Source: Kryptolebias marmoratus (Eukaryota > Chordata > Actinopteri > Cyprinodontiformes > Rivulidae). From it: 64,000 nucleotides of DNA. Positions 49,900-62,604 of this stretch are shown here, in pieces. The stretch's first letter is position 1, and each line of letters starts with the position of its first letter. The stretch lies in NCBI RefSeq assembly GCF_001649575.2, contig NC_051438.1, positions 12,993,777-13,057,776 on the forward strand, written 5' to 3'. The position numbers and the translations under genes were made by a program. The notes under the pieces are model-generated. The model was not told where the DNA came from. It did no database searches and was given only the letters and a program-made list of their open reading frames with translations.

Positions 49900-50830
49900 C
49901 CCCCGTCATTGGCTTGAGTTACAATATCCCAAGACTTGCAGCAGCTCGTTCTCGCGCAATCAATCACCAACCCAAGACAGAGCCATCATTTCTGCGGTAG
50001 CGTCCTGAATGAGTCCCAGCAGCCGTGATCCGAAGAGACGGGCCCGGCGACCTGACGAGCGTTGGGAAGACGCACGGGATTGTTTGTGTCCCTCCATAAA
50101 CAGCGCTGCTCGTTACATATGCAAACCATAAAGAGGGCTGATTCTCTCGCTCGATAGGCATTGATCCGACGAAGGTGTCGTGAAATTAATATTATTTATT
50201 GTTTACAAACATCGCAGGAAGTCCCTGGAGGAAGGCGATGTGGCGCAGGCCACAGATGCCTGGCATCCTTGCGCCAGAAGGAGCGGGGTGTATCAGCTTC
50301 CATCATGACCACAGCTCCACGGCCTATTGTTTTGTTTATATCAAATTAAACTGCAATGCTACTCCAGAGAGATATAATTGACCACAGTCTTAGATTAAAT
50401 GACTGTAAAGATCTTAATAAGCCATCAGCGGATTGCATATTACATTGCAAAGCACTTATGAGGATGCAGTCCAGTGAGAATGAAATTGAGGTTCAGATTT
50501 GCACGCCGCAGCACTTTAGCCATTAATTGCATGCAAAATAACTGTATGATGATCAATAGTGTATCAATTTAATTAAACATTATTGATATGGGGTTAGGAA
50601 AATTAATTAGAAGCCAAACGGGTCCCGGTGATGCTAAGAGAATCCTTTAATATCATAGCATCTCTAGTGGGTCCTTTAAATGTATAGTGCGTAATAATGG
50701 ATTCAGGTGACCAAGTCCTCCACCCTCGAAGCACACTTTATCTGTGAGTACAATAAAAAGCTATCGTCACCACGACATCACTAACTCCTACAAACTGTTA
50801 CGATCGGGCGTGTTTAATTAAATGATTCCA
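49900..50830. promoter_or_regulatory. Candidate conserved noncoding block upstream of exon 1
   Basis: This is non-repetitive sequence of balanced composition, rich in homeodomain-type cores (ATTAATTGCATGCAAAATAA, AATTTAATTAAACATTATTG, GAAAATTAATTAGAAGCC) and lacking simple repeats or transposon pieces. It lies 3.7-4.7 kb upstream of the signal-peptide exon. The look is that of vertebrate developmental enhancers; conservation itself cannot be seen from one sequence. Confidence 0.35.
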
Positions 50831-52387
50831 GATAAAATGGCCACTAAGAGATCTCAGCACATCTTTGAGTGGAGGAGAAATGAGAAGTGAGAGATAAAGG
50901 GAGGAGGCGAGTGAAGGGGAAAAGAGCAGCGAATGTGGATGGAGGATGAAGGTCTCTCATTTCAGCAGCACAGACTGCTGATGAAGCTGAACTTCCAATA
51001 TCCCGCCACTTCAGCTCTGATGATTTCTCAATTTTACAGATATGGCCCAAGAATATGATTTGATGAAAATGTAAAATGGACTAACCAGCAAATCATATGA
51101 AATGGGCTGCATTTTAATCCACGACTATAAATCAAAAGCAGACACTCCTGAAATTAAAGTGGATTTGGTGTTTCTCTGTTGTTTCTTTTTTTTTCTTCCT
51201 GACTTGGAGGAATCAAGGGTGTCCTATCGTTTACATAGATTAAAATTTTCTTTCAAGATCTTCGCTGTAGAGAGCAACTCAGACACATTAGAATGGGAAG
51301 TTTTGTTTTTTTTCCTCAAAATGCGAATTTAAACAATTTATTCATAGAATGTGTTTCCATCTCAAATAGATTCCCTCTAATCTAAAAGACTGCATAAAGG
51401 GGTTTCAAAGTGTGTGATGATTTTATTTTCTCTCAATTTCTGGGTCATAAATAAATTTCTATTCTGTCAGCAAAATGAGCTAAGTTACTTGTAATTCATC
51501 ACTGCTGTGCGTTTAAACAGTTCAATACACGGTAACTTGATTTTTTTTATTTTTTCTCCCCCCTCTGAGTTCCTTTGCAGCTGTGTGTTTCAGGTGCAGG
51601 AAAAAAGGGTGCAATTACATTCTAAAGAAATCTTAAACCTAAAAAAAGGTGAAGAAGAGAAATGAAATTAACACCCTGAATGACACATTTTCCTGCAGGC
51701 TGAATTGGAAGCTATACATTTGCATATAAAGATTTTTTTTAAATAATTTGTCAAGAAACCTAAGGAAAAAACAAACAAACTGTTAATGCATCTAATTACG
51801 TCCAGATGAAATGTGACTTGTTCCAAAAAGATCCAGGGTGTGCAGTCTTTGTGTTTTTTTTTTTTCCTTTTGCTTTCTTTTGTTTTTTCCATTTAAACCA
51901 CATTTTATAAATTCAAACTCCTATACGCCCCCTGGAAAGGCAGCAACAGTATGACTTCACTGGAGCTGTTTTTACCAAACAATGTGTGACAGTGACAAGT
52001 GTCAAACTCAACTCCCCCCTCCTCCCGACGACTTTTTCCTCCTCATCTACATTTCAGTATTTCCAGCTCTATTCCCACACCTCCAAAAAAAGAAAAAAAG
52101 AAAAAAAAAAAGAAAGAAAGACAAAGATTTCCCGATATGTACTTCCTGGACCGACATTCTCTTGTTGTTTTAAACGTTACATTGTCTAAGCATGCATGGG
52201 AGAGGAGACTGAATGATGTTGAATGTTTAATGACTCCCTGCTTTTGTTTCGGTCCTTCACAGAGCTCTGAGACTCTGATACAACATGACAATCCTGACTT
52301 TAATCAGGTGGGAGGAACACGGAGGTTAGCCATGCTACGTTTTGAAATGATTCAAAACAGGGAATATATGACCCAATAAGGCATAAC
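50831..52387. other. AT-rich noncoding sequence
   Basis: Several T and A runs; open frames near 51999-52379 are driven by a Lys-coding A-rich tract. No gene recognised. Confidence 0.5.
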
Positions 52388-52840
52388 CTAAAGAAATAGT
52401 TTGTTTGAAGTGAGTTATGAAGGTTCTGAACAGATACTATCTTACCTGTTGTAGATAGCTCTTTGAGGAATCTCAGTTTAGAGAAACAGAGTTGGATTCA
52501 GGCTGGATTGACAAGCTAATGGCTAGTCCGGGTGAGGGCCGAGACCAAAGCAGTTTAACATCTTAAACCAACTCCAATCTTTAAAAAAAATAATTGTAGT
52601 ACTTTATGAAAACACTTTAATAAACCTTTACACTTCTGTCAGTTTCACATTACAGGTATTTACATCAAATTCTGCTGTTATTTGCATACGTACATGGCAG
52701 TAGCTGCTAGCGGTAGCACTCCTGGTGCAGCCTGGAGCACTGTCAGCAGAAATATTATCACGATCCTGTCAGAAAACCTGGGTTATGTAAAACTGACAGG
52801 GATGTAAATGTTTAGAAAATAATATTTAAGTGAACTACTA
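52388..52840 (+). mobile_element. Family B copy, left arm and core, right arm cut short
   Basis: It contains ACCTGTTGTAGATAGCTCTT, CAGTTTAGAGAAACAGAG, TTCTGTCAGTTTCACATTAC and the core GTAGCTGCTAGCGGTAGCAC. Beyond the core, GTAAAACTGACAGGGATGTA is the reverse complement of the inner left arm. This shows the palindrome turning round before the copy is truncated. Confidence 0.65.
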
Positions 52841-55029
52841 TATGTCTAAATGTGTTTTTTGTCAATGCAACTAAAAATAATGAAAAGCATTAATAAATGA
52901 AACAAAGTAAATACATGTCAAATGGAGACTGATAAGTCAGATCAGCAGACAGTAGGAACAATAAAATATTGTTTCAGATTTTATCACAAATATTTGACAT
53001 ACATTTAAAATACACAAAACCGCCTATGCTATAATAATTCAAAAAATTGAAATCTAAAGAAACCAAAATGGATTATGCTGTCTCCATGATGAGTACTATT
53101 TTATCTGCTTACTTATAAACTTTTACTCGAGTTACACGTTTAAATTCAGGCTTTGTCAGGTGACCTTTATAATTGTGACCTCTGTACATCGTACACTCAG
53201 GACCTTATCTCTTCAGAAAGCGATTTGAATTGTTTCATAATTTGTTCTCCTTTCACACCAGTAATCATTTTACATCATCTCCCACCTTTTTTGAACAAAA
53301 AACAAATAATTAAAAAAAGAAAAAAAAAAGAAATGTGTCACCTTTTAGATTCATTATCAAATCCACTGAGCCATTTAATTAACAGGAGAGACAAACACAA
53401 ACTTGTCTTCTCCAGCACATTTCAGTCTCCCAAATAATGTTGAAAGAGAACATTTTCCATACGGGACCACTGCACTTCTTCAAACAACTCTTTAAAACAT
53501 ATGCAAAAGCATCAGAACAGACGTGCATAAATGAATGTTGTTGTTTTTTTAATCCCTTTTCATTAAAAAAATAAATAAAAATGACCACCAGTGATTCAAA
53601 CTAATATTTTCACTCCGGTAAAAGTCTCACATAACAATAATAAGTGAGACGTGTATTTGTCAAATCACAACTCAATACCCTCTTTGACATTTGACATGCA
53701 AATAGATACAGTTACTACGTTAATGGAACGAATGGATTTTTCTGTCACACAACCCGGCCGGTTCAATGACACTTTAATCAACAAATATTTTCTGAAGGTG
53801 CAGGTATGAGACAGATTTATGCTACAGTTACAGTATGTTTCAGCTGAAAGGCATTTTCTTAGAAAGCTTGTTTAAGGATTTCTGGCTTATATTTGATCCC
53901 TCTCTGGCTCTTACAGTATTCATCTGGGGGGGGGTCGGTTTTTTGTTGTTGTTGTTGTCGTTTTTCCCAGAATAAACAGGGGTCAGTGAGCAAAGCATGT
54001 ATGTGTTAAATCTTTATTTTCCCTTTTCGACATGTGTTTGTGAAATGTCCAATCTACCTGTCTGAAAACATTTTTTGTAGAGATGTCAGAACGGCATCGA
54101 CGGAGACCAATGGGGAGTCGGGGCAAACGCATTGTTCATTCCGCACATATAACGCTCATTCAATTCGGAGGAAATTGCTGTGGCTCAAAAAGGTTGTCAT
54201 TATTTTGTCACTCTGTATCCCAGGTGACATTTATGGCAAATAACCTCACTGGTTAAAGGAAATAAAAAAAAAAAAGCCACAAAGTATGAAGTCATGTGTT
54301 GAAGGTTCCCACGCATGATGCTATAGAACAGAAGTCCACGTGATTTTAGTGTTTCCAGAAAAGCAAAGAACTGATCACTCGAGTCATTAAACATTAAGTC
54401 AAGGATAAGGACAAAAATGGAAGCCATTTAATCTTTACAGCAAAATTATCTCCTCTTCCTCCTTTCACACTAACCACATGTTTCCGTGGCATTGTTATAG
54501 TGCTAAAAAAAAAGGCAGCTTGCGGGATGTTCTCAAGGCCGTCCATGTGACGATTCTCATCCCCTGTAGCATAATTTTAAAAGTGCTATTAACTCACCAG
54601 GCATAACAGCCAAAGATTCGTTCTGAGTGCTCATTTATGTGTCCTGTACTGTACCTGCCAGAATGACAGATGGCTGCATTACTGATGAAGCCAATTCAAA
54701 AAAAAAGAAAAAAAAAAAAAAGGTTGCCTTGGATTTGGTGCAGCGCCGTGGCTAGACAAGCGACCACCTGAGTTTCTCTTTATTTACCCGCACACATCAC
54801 TATTGTTGGGATGGTAGTCCCTGTCGTCCCAGTTGTATTTTGTTGTGTTTAAAAATGTACAAACTGAACTAATCTGAGTGGTAAAGTTAAAGTATGAACA
54901 GATTACACAGAACCGACTGCTGAAAAGACCCCAGGTCCGCTCAGTATTGACATAGGTGGATGTCTAACTGAGGTAATGAGTTTCTTCCAGCTATTACAAA
55001 TTAAATACAGCGCTCACAACTCTTAAGCT
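52841..55029. other. Noncoding sequence, nothing certain
   Basis: Mostly AT-rich. GTTGTTGTTGTTGTC triplets near 53947 and a mixed-composition stretch at 54520-54690 are the only distinct parts. Confidence 0.45.
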
Positions 55030-55270
55030 GCATATATTATATTAATGAAAATTGGAAACACTGACCCGGGCTGAACGGCTTAATCGCACAACCCAGGTCA
55101 ACTGGTATCAGTGTTACGGGCCTAATTCATTAAAGGAAATCCTTGAGTCTTCTCCTGGGGAAGGCTAATGTTTCTTGTCTTTAACATGCCCTCTTAAGCA
55201 GAAGAAGTGGTTTAGAATGTTAAATTTGGACGGCGGGTGACATCGAGAAAGATGTTCCTATGATTTGAAA
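55030..55270. promoter_or_regulatory. Candidate conserved noncoding block
   Basis: This is a unique block with ACTGACCCGGGCTGAACGGC, GGGCCTAATTCATTAAAGGA and GGACGGCGGGTGACATCGAG, unlike its AT-rich neighbours. No frame or repeat explains it. Confidence 0.25.
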
Positions 55271-55395
55271 TGATTTAGGAGAAAGGGGGGGGGATCATTT
55301 AGGTACAGTCTTTTATGAGATCATCCCAGAGCAGATTGCATTTGCTCAATAAAGTTAGACTGAGATCATCGTTGTTAATAAATTGTGAAACATGC

Positions 55396-55815
55396 TTAAA
55401 AAGCAAAAATCGAAGAGGTGTTAATACGTAAGGTTATGAACTATTAATATTTTACCTGTTGTAGATAGCTCTTTAAAAGGCCTCAATTTAGAGGAATACA
55501 GATTAATTATGACCAGGTTAACGAGCTAAGGGCTACACAGAGCTGGGACATGACCAAAGTGGATTGTTCCACCATAGTAGTTCATGAAAATGCTGTTTCA
55601 TAAACCTTTATATTGCTGTTTGTTTTGCATTACCCGTTTTTTTTTTTCAGTAATATGTTATTCCTGCCAGAGGTGTCCCAGGTTGAATCAGAAATGCTAC
55701 AGTTAGCTGCTGGTGTTGCTTTTAGCGACTGCAACTAACCATAAAATTCCATGTAAATAACCGTGCAATGCAAAATTGATGGTGATGTAAAGGTTTAAAA
55801 ACCTGGGACAGTGAA
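55396..55815 (+). mobile_element. Family B copy, left arm and core, right arm cut short
   Basis: It starts at TTAA (55396-55399) and carries TACCTGTTGTAGATAGCTCT, AACGAGCTAAGGGCTA, CATAAACCTTTATATTGCTG and a core with CTGCTGGTGTTGCTTTTAGC. The inner-arm complement GATGGTGATGTAAAGGTTTA follows at about 55779-55798, and then the copy ends. Confidence 0.65.
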
Positions 55816-57429
55816 AGCACGGAGACAATGCAAATACCAGAAGATTTCTTGCATTAGTTCATTAATAAAAAATGTGTTACTGATTGTATTTAGATTCTGT
55901 ATACATTTTTTATACTAAGGAAAGCATCCACAAGCTATCATGGCTTTATCTTTGGTCTCCTTTGCTTTGAAAGTTAATTTTATATCAAACAAGCTCATCA
56001 CGTGATTTGTTTGACATGGATTCAGGAATGATTGAGCATTAGAGCAGCAATGACTTACAACAAAATGTCAAAAAATCATAACAAAACCCCCCAAAAAACA
56101 CTATAAAACAGCTAATTCAGACGTTCAATTTCAACGCTGCACTGCACTGACATCCAAAGTCTAAAAGACCACACACTTTCTGTAAGGCTGTGCAAAAGAA
56201 GCTTTGGACCTTCCAGCAATCATGGAAAATAAGGCAGTAAAAATAGTTCAAAGAACCATAACAGCGGTTCTCAAAAAAAAAAAAAAAATCCCTTTCATCA
56301 TTTATCTGCTGAACCTCTCCATCAGGAGAAAGTGCTTTGCTGGTACTGTACCATCATCACAAACAAAGACAGATTTAGCCTGAAGAAAAACGTGCCTTCA
56401 TCTGTGGAGGTAAATGCGCACTTGCCAGAAACGGTAATGGCAATTCTGCAAAGCTCACTCGCAATGGATGTTGATTAAGTGCTGTCATGGTAACAATGCT
56501 ACGTGATCTGCTTTGCTCGACACCTTAAGCATTTCTTGTTGTCACCGCCTGAAGCGTTGGATTAGTAAAAGCCTAAAGTGTGGGTTGTCTCAGAATGCCT
56601 GTGTGACATATTGAGCTATTGAGCTTCTTTGGTATCATCTATAGCCCTAAAACAGAGTTGAAATTGATGAATGATGCAGCTTAAAAGGACTTGTTTAGAG
56701 TTCAGCAAGACAAGCTGTCCCAAATAGATTCAAAGATCACATGTCAGCAAGATGCAGAGATATTCTTACTCAACCAAGGTTGTGTGTGACAGAGAAATTG
56801 TATCCAGCTTCCTGATGGAGTTCATTTTTCTTCTCTGTGAGTCTGCTCCGCGCCCCCCTCGGACATAAGGGGAGTTTATGGGAGGGGATGGCATATCACG
56901 ACAAAAGTTACAGTGGTGTGTTATGCTGTATGCCAGCCAACTTGGGCCAGACATTGTCAAAGTGGTGTGTGTCATCATCCTGTTCTGGTCACAGAGCAGT
57001 TTAAAGCCCATCCCAGGAAAGTGACACACGATTCTGTCTTTAAACCCTGCAAACATGTTGTTTTTGATAAAGGAGGGAAGATTTTGACCATTTGATTTAA
57101 TGATATAATCAGACATCCTTCTAATTATATGGCTCAGTAAGAAATGTGGGAAATGTTACATGGTTTTATGAATCTACGGGATAAAGCCATAGATTGACCA
57201 GGGAAGCAAACTTAAAGTTTAACTAGTCAGATTAGTCTTTATTTTGGATCATTTGTGAAGGCAGCTATATAGATACTACTGAATCCAAAACATATTTCCC
57301 TAAGGAGATGATACAATATCGTATTGAATCAAGACTGGCGACACGTCCACGGTCCACCTCGCCTCTTGCCCAGTGACCACTTGAGTTGGCCGCCAGCTCC
57401 CTGAAAAAGTGATTGAAGAAAATGGATGA
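55816..57429. other. Noncoding sequence, nothing certain
   Basis: A unique block at 56430-56600 has enhancer-like composition. No frame resembles a protein. Confidence 0.45.
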
Positions 57430-57735
57430 ATTGGATCATCCATTTATTTTCTTTACACGGTGTTGCCTTTTCCGGGTCATGGGGCAGCTGGTGCCTATCT
57501 CCAGCAGTCACTGTGCGAGAGGCAGGGGACACACTGGACGGGTCGCAGGTCCATCACAGGGACACAAAGAGACAATCAACCATCCACGCGCTCACTTACA
57601 TCTAGGGACAGTTTAGGGTTACCAATTAACCTAACATGCATGTTTTGGTTCGTGTGAGGAGGCCGGAGCACCTGGAATAAACCCACGCAGGCATGGGGAG
57701 GGCATGCACACATAAAGGCCCCAGGCTGGGAGGGA
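57430..57735 (-). repeat. Mermaid-like repeat, minus-strand copy
   Basis: Landmarks on the plus strand are TTACACGGTGTTGCCTTTTC, GACGGGTCGCAGGTCCATCA, TTAACCTAACATGCATGTTT and CCCACGCAGGCATGGGGAGG. These are the complements of the family's standard segments in the expected order. It is near full length. Confidence 0.8.
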
Positions 57736-58582
57736 GTCACCCTTATTGTATCATACTGTATTTTATTGTATTGTATTGTGTTCTGTCATATGGTGTTTTA
57801 AGGTAACTTGGGAAGACAAAGATAATTTATGCCTAAAACAATGAGACACTACATAAATAAGACTTCCAACTTTCTGTTTTCTTCTTTCGATTTTTGTATA
57901 ACCTAATAGAAACATATAACAGCCCAGGCAGGGACAAATGGAACACAAAAGGAAATTAAAGTCTCATTTTTTTCTCTGTGCCAGTGAGTGTTTGCAAAGC
58001 ACGTGCGACCCGAGGCAGTAAAAGGATCTAAATCAAAGGATTCTATCATTACAGACAGCTCTCAGTCTATTAAAGTCAATATATGTCACTTAGTGTCTAA
58101 AATATAGCCCACCTGTGGTGTTTCTGTTGCCTGCTTTAACTTTGGAGCTTATAAATCACACTAGCACTCTTCAGACTTTCATGCATCTGAGTAAGTAAGG
58201 AGCCGATTGAGTCTTTATTGTACGGGCAGCAAATCACTGCAATTTATCAGTGCTCCTTAAAACACAACTGGGTGAAATGCACATATTTGTGTTGTGTGAA
58301 AGTTGGTATCACATATTGTAAGTTTTGTAACTAGCACATTTCATTGTTGTGTTATTTTTATATTAGTGTTTTTTTATGAGAGAAAAAAATAAAGTCAGCA
58401 AATGATGCGGAGCATACATTTGGGGTGTTTTTAGAATTCAAAATAATCTTAAGTGAAGTTAGTTTTCAGTTAATAAAAGACAGCATGAACTGTGACAGCA
58501 AACAGGTAGTTTTTATGAACGATATTTGTTGTGGCTTCAGTCTGGCTAATTAGAAGAAAATCATCAAATTAGACGGTGAAGC
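57736..58582. other. AT-rich noncoding sequence
   Basis: TATTGTATTGTATTG-type tract near 57765; nothing else recognised. Confidence 0.5.
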
Positions 58583-59076
58583 TTAAAGTAATAGTTCAGA
58601 TCTTGTAAAGTAGCGTTCTTTACTACCTGTTGTTCATAGCTTTTTGAACAACCACATTTTGCAGAAACTGTTGAGGTTGAAAATTACAGCTGAAACTGAA
58701 GCGTCATGATTATCAGTGATTTGGCCACAGTGACCCAGAGGAAACTGCTTTGTGGTCAGAATGTCTGTTTGAGATTGTAATTAGAAATATAAGTACGATT
58801 GTTGCTACTCTCACCAAGAGGTCCAGATCACAAGATTATTCAAGCTATGTAAAACTGAAATTATTAGAAATAATGTCTCTCCAGCTGTCAATAAAATTAG
58901 AGATGTTTTAAGATGGCAGAAATCCACTTTGGTTTTGGCCACCCTTGGACCAGCCATTAGCTCATCGATCTGGTCAGACCTCTTCATTTAAAGAGCTCTC
59001 TGCGACAGGTAAGATATTATTTGTTTATAACTTTTCCATAAAACACTACTTCAGAAGATCTAAACTGTCCCATTGA
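58583..59076. mobile_element. Short family B copy with both inverted arms
   Basis: It starts TTAAAGTAATAGTTCAGATC at 58583. The right end reads GATCTAAACTGTCCCATTGA, the complement of the same terminus with TTAA decayed to TTGA. The left arm landmark is CTACCTGTTGTTCATAGCTT. The right arm landmarks are CATCGATCTGGTCAGACC and TCTCTGCGACAGGTAAGATA. The inner region (about 58700-58900) differs from the core of the other copies, so it is a distinct or internally deleted variant. Confidence 0.65.
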
Positions 59077-61084
59077 GCATATAATTCAAAACACATTTTC
59101 AAGACCATTTTGCTGTTGCTGTATGTAAACTGGGAGTAGAAATAAGAAAAAAAGAAAACAAAACATATATTTGTGAGCCTGTGATGCTTTGAAATCTCAC
59201 ATGTTCATCTCGGACTAAAACATTTCGGTTCATTATTTGATATTGTCTCACCTCTGACTTTAATTTGTGAGTATTTGTGACTTAAAATGATTCTTTTATC
59301 CACAAGAAATGGGTTGTGGATGGGGGAGGGGAATGGTGTTACACTTATGGATGACACTTGGATTGCTTCCTGCTGCAGCAGAAAATTGAACCAATTAAAA
59401 ATCTGCTTTGAAAGACACATGATATTTATCTTTATTCTCACTCTCACACACAAACAGACAGACACACACACACGCACACCTACACACATACATATCAACC
59501 AGCCACGCTGATAGAATGTAAAGTTCTATAAGAAGTCTCTGTGTTATCAGTTAGCTGGACAGAGAGGTCCGTGGGATGAATATTAGGCTATAAGATTTGA
59601 AAAAGGCCAATGTCTTATGTTTTCACTTGCTATTTCACACACAGTGTGAAGCGGTTGGAGAAGGCAATATGTCTGCATTATCCTCGTATGTGAGGTGATT
59701 GGATATTGAGTCTGAAATTCCATGACAAGTGAGTGACATGTGCTGCAGACACAGCATGATAGGCTGGAAACAGCATCAACAGTGCATGAGTACTGACAGT
59801 GACAACGCTGTCAGCCAAGCGCGTCTGACATATCATTTTATTTTCAAGATTGCACCATCTAGAGTTAATGGCCCGGCACATAAAGTGTTTTTTTATCATA
59901 GCACAGTACAAATAGTTGCTCTTCAAATTACCCAACAGCATGAAATTACTGTTTCAAATAAAAAATGTAAGTTTGGAAAGTGGCAGCGGTATAAGATTAA
60001 GGCTTTTGGACAGCATCATCTATTATCCAGAGAGAGGCAGTTAAGTGAACAGAAAAATAAGTGCTCCAGTAAGTTTGAAGCCCGTCTGAGCCAGGCCCAA
60101 ATTAACCACTAACAGTTTGACCTACTTCATACCCAGAGGGCCTGCTTTTTCTTTTCCATATTTGCTGATGAGGCTAAAGAAGAAAGTTACATTAGGCGCA
60201 AAGCAGAAGGCTAGCTTTTGAAAAACAAATAAGTGGGAAAACTGAATAAACAGAGGTTGGCGTAACTTGCTCCGGCTGCTGCATTTATTATTAACTGTGG
60301 ATTGGCTTTCTGACCTTTGCTGAACTGGTTTTAAATGACTGGCCAGCACCCTCTGTGACTGATTACATATCTGTCTGTTTGTCTCCGTCTGCCTATTTGG
60401 CTAGCTCTGTTTTCTGCAGGTAACACATCTCCTGAATCACCTTTTTTGAAAGAAAGAATTCCAATTTATGCAGAACCTCTGCACTACGACTTTCTTTGCA
60501 TTCATTTGCTCAGCATGAGCTAAAGTCAAGGAAATCACAGCAGCAGTTATCACCGTTTTCTGTCATTTTCTGGCCCTCAGACTGCGCGATCGTTTGTGGT
60601 TTTATCTTCTTTCTTCAGAAACTGTGCGTGATCCCTTCTCCTGTCAAGAGAAGCAGGTTGCTCGGTACTGTGAGAGACTCTTATAGTACACAGTTATAGC
60701 CTTTTTAGTTTTTCTGCTCAGCTCCTCATGAACATTTACAAACCACTGGCTCTTTGAGATTACAGCAGATTTCAAAATCTCATTCAAGCCATTTTCAGAC
60801 ATGGGAGCATTTGATGAATATTGTGGGAGGGAATGTTTCTAACAACCTGTTGCACTTTTCACAGTCTAAGGAAATTCTTTTACCTGCAGAAAAAAAAGTT
60901 TATTCCTGTTGTTAAAATCATTAAGAGGGAAATAAGTCCTATATAAGATTTAAAAAGTCGTATTTTTGATATGTTAATTTAGCTGTCAAATAAAATTAGG
61001 CTTATGACCTGCCAGGGGGCCACGGACAAAGAAAATAAAATTGCAATTATTGGCAAGGAACAGTTGATGCTGTTCTCAACCACT
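59077..61084. other. Mostly unique noncoding sequence
   Basis: It includes the CA-rich microsatellite at 59443. A unique block at 59640-60110 has a 127-codon plus-strand open frame with no domain; it may be a conserved noncoding stretch rather than a gene. Confidence 0.4.
59443..59496. repeat. Imperfect CA-rich microsatellite
   Basis: CACACA units interrupted by CAGA and CATA steps. Confidence 0.8.
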
Positions 61085-61475
61085 GGGATTTATTTCACTG
61101 TCAGAAGAGGATGTTTTAGTGGCTTTCTCTGTGTGTGTTAGCAAAATATCTTGTGAACCACTGGACAAATTTTAATGAAACTTCCAGAAAGTAAGCACTG
61201 GATGTGCCTCTACAAATAATTAACTTTTGGAGTCAATTCAGTGAACAGCTAACTGACATTAAACTTCCCAAAAATGGCTATAACTCAGTTTACCAGATAT
61301 TGAGCTAAAACTTGACATGGTGGTAGCTGAGGTTCATTCCCAACACTTACTCCGACTGTTAGTTCTTGTGACGTCGCATGAGATTGTGCAGAATGTTAAT
61401 TTCAAGGTTTGACCAAAGCAGCTACAACTCCATCACTTCTCAGCTTGTGATGATCTTAGTTTAAAACTGTGGCTT
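61085..61475 (+). repeat. Family C repeat
   Basis: It contains TGTGTTAGCAAAATATCTTG, GAACCACTGGACAAATTTTA, ATGTGCCTCTACAAATAATT, CAGATATTGAGCTAAAACTT and TTTCAAGGTTTGACCAAAGC in family order. Confidence 0.65.
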
Positions 61476-62317
61476 TAGGCTGTTGTTGTTAAGAAAAATT
61501 ACAAGGAAACTTGGATTTTTTTGTGTGTCAGAAACAACTCCAAGTTGGACTGCCTTATAATGAAAAGGGATCTAAACAGTTTGAGCAGCTCAGCCAACAG
61601 CAAAACACTGATGTCATTTTTAGTGGCACTGGCCAATTTTCCGACACAATCACTCGAAGTCGAAGAGAAGATATAGATACTGTTTCTTGAGATACCATAC
61701 TGAGTTTGAAGACATGCAGTTGTGATGTGTGAAGCAGTAAATGAGCCAACCCAGCTGAGGAAAAACTGCAGTGCAATTATTTTACAACTCAATGCGCTTT
61801 CAGTGCCTGATGTTTATTTCGAACATGATAACAGCAGATTAGAGCTGTTAAACTTTAAATCAAGTACTTTTACTCGTGATACTAAAAACGCTACAGCCTT
61901 ACCATGAAGCACATGTTAAAAGCCTTTTAGTCTGAGCCCAAATAGGAGCGAAATGCACTCTTTGAACGAACCCTTTGATCAATACGGTAATGTAGGTTTG
62001 TAATCTGTATTTTATTGACAGTGGCAAATAAAGTTGGCAGCAAATCAAAACCAAACAGAAAATCATAAATCTACATTTGGTATATCACTAGCTGAATATA
62101 AATGCATACATCCCATGCTCCTGTGGCAACACAACCTATAAGCTTTGTGCTAAAGCAATTGCTTGATGGTATTAATTTGGCATCACTAAGCATGCCTTCA
62201 TCTTTAACATTTCTCAGGTAGTAATATGTATGGGAAACAGCAAATAAAATAATAAAATAGCAGATTTTTTAAAAATGGCACAGTTTACAGCCAGTTTAAA
62301 TGCAAAACTAATTAAAG
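61476..62317. other. Spacer between family C copies
   Basis: Unique AT-rich sequence; overlapping short frames only. Confidence 0.5.
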
Positions 62318-62599
62318 TCCTGTCATGCTTGAGTTTTAGATTAAGATCATCTTGTGTCAAGAAATGGCAAATTTGTATTTTGGCGAAACCTTGAAAATAA
62401 CATTATGTGTAATCTCAGGCAATTGCTTGTGTGATCTTGTTTGATCTGTTAGCGCTTGAAGTATGTCTTGTGACCGACTGTCAGCTGCTACCACACAAAA
62501 TATTAGCTCAATATCTGTAAAATTCACTGAGGTATATTTCTTTTAGTGTCTGCTAAAGTTGATTAGTTGCACGGGCTCCAAAGGTTAATCAGTTGTAGA

Positions 62600-62604
62600 C
62601 ATAC
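62600..62604. repeat. Left target-site duplication CATAC of the solo LTR
   Basis: This is the 5-bp direct repeat immediately before the LTR's TG; the identical CATAC at 63309-63313 follows its CA. Confidence 0.8.

Noticed and set aside
59729..60112. 127-codon plus-strand open frame
   Set aside because: No recognisable family. Interesting only as possible conserved noncoding DNA.
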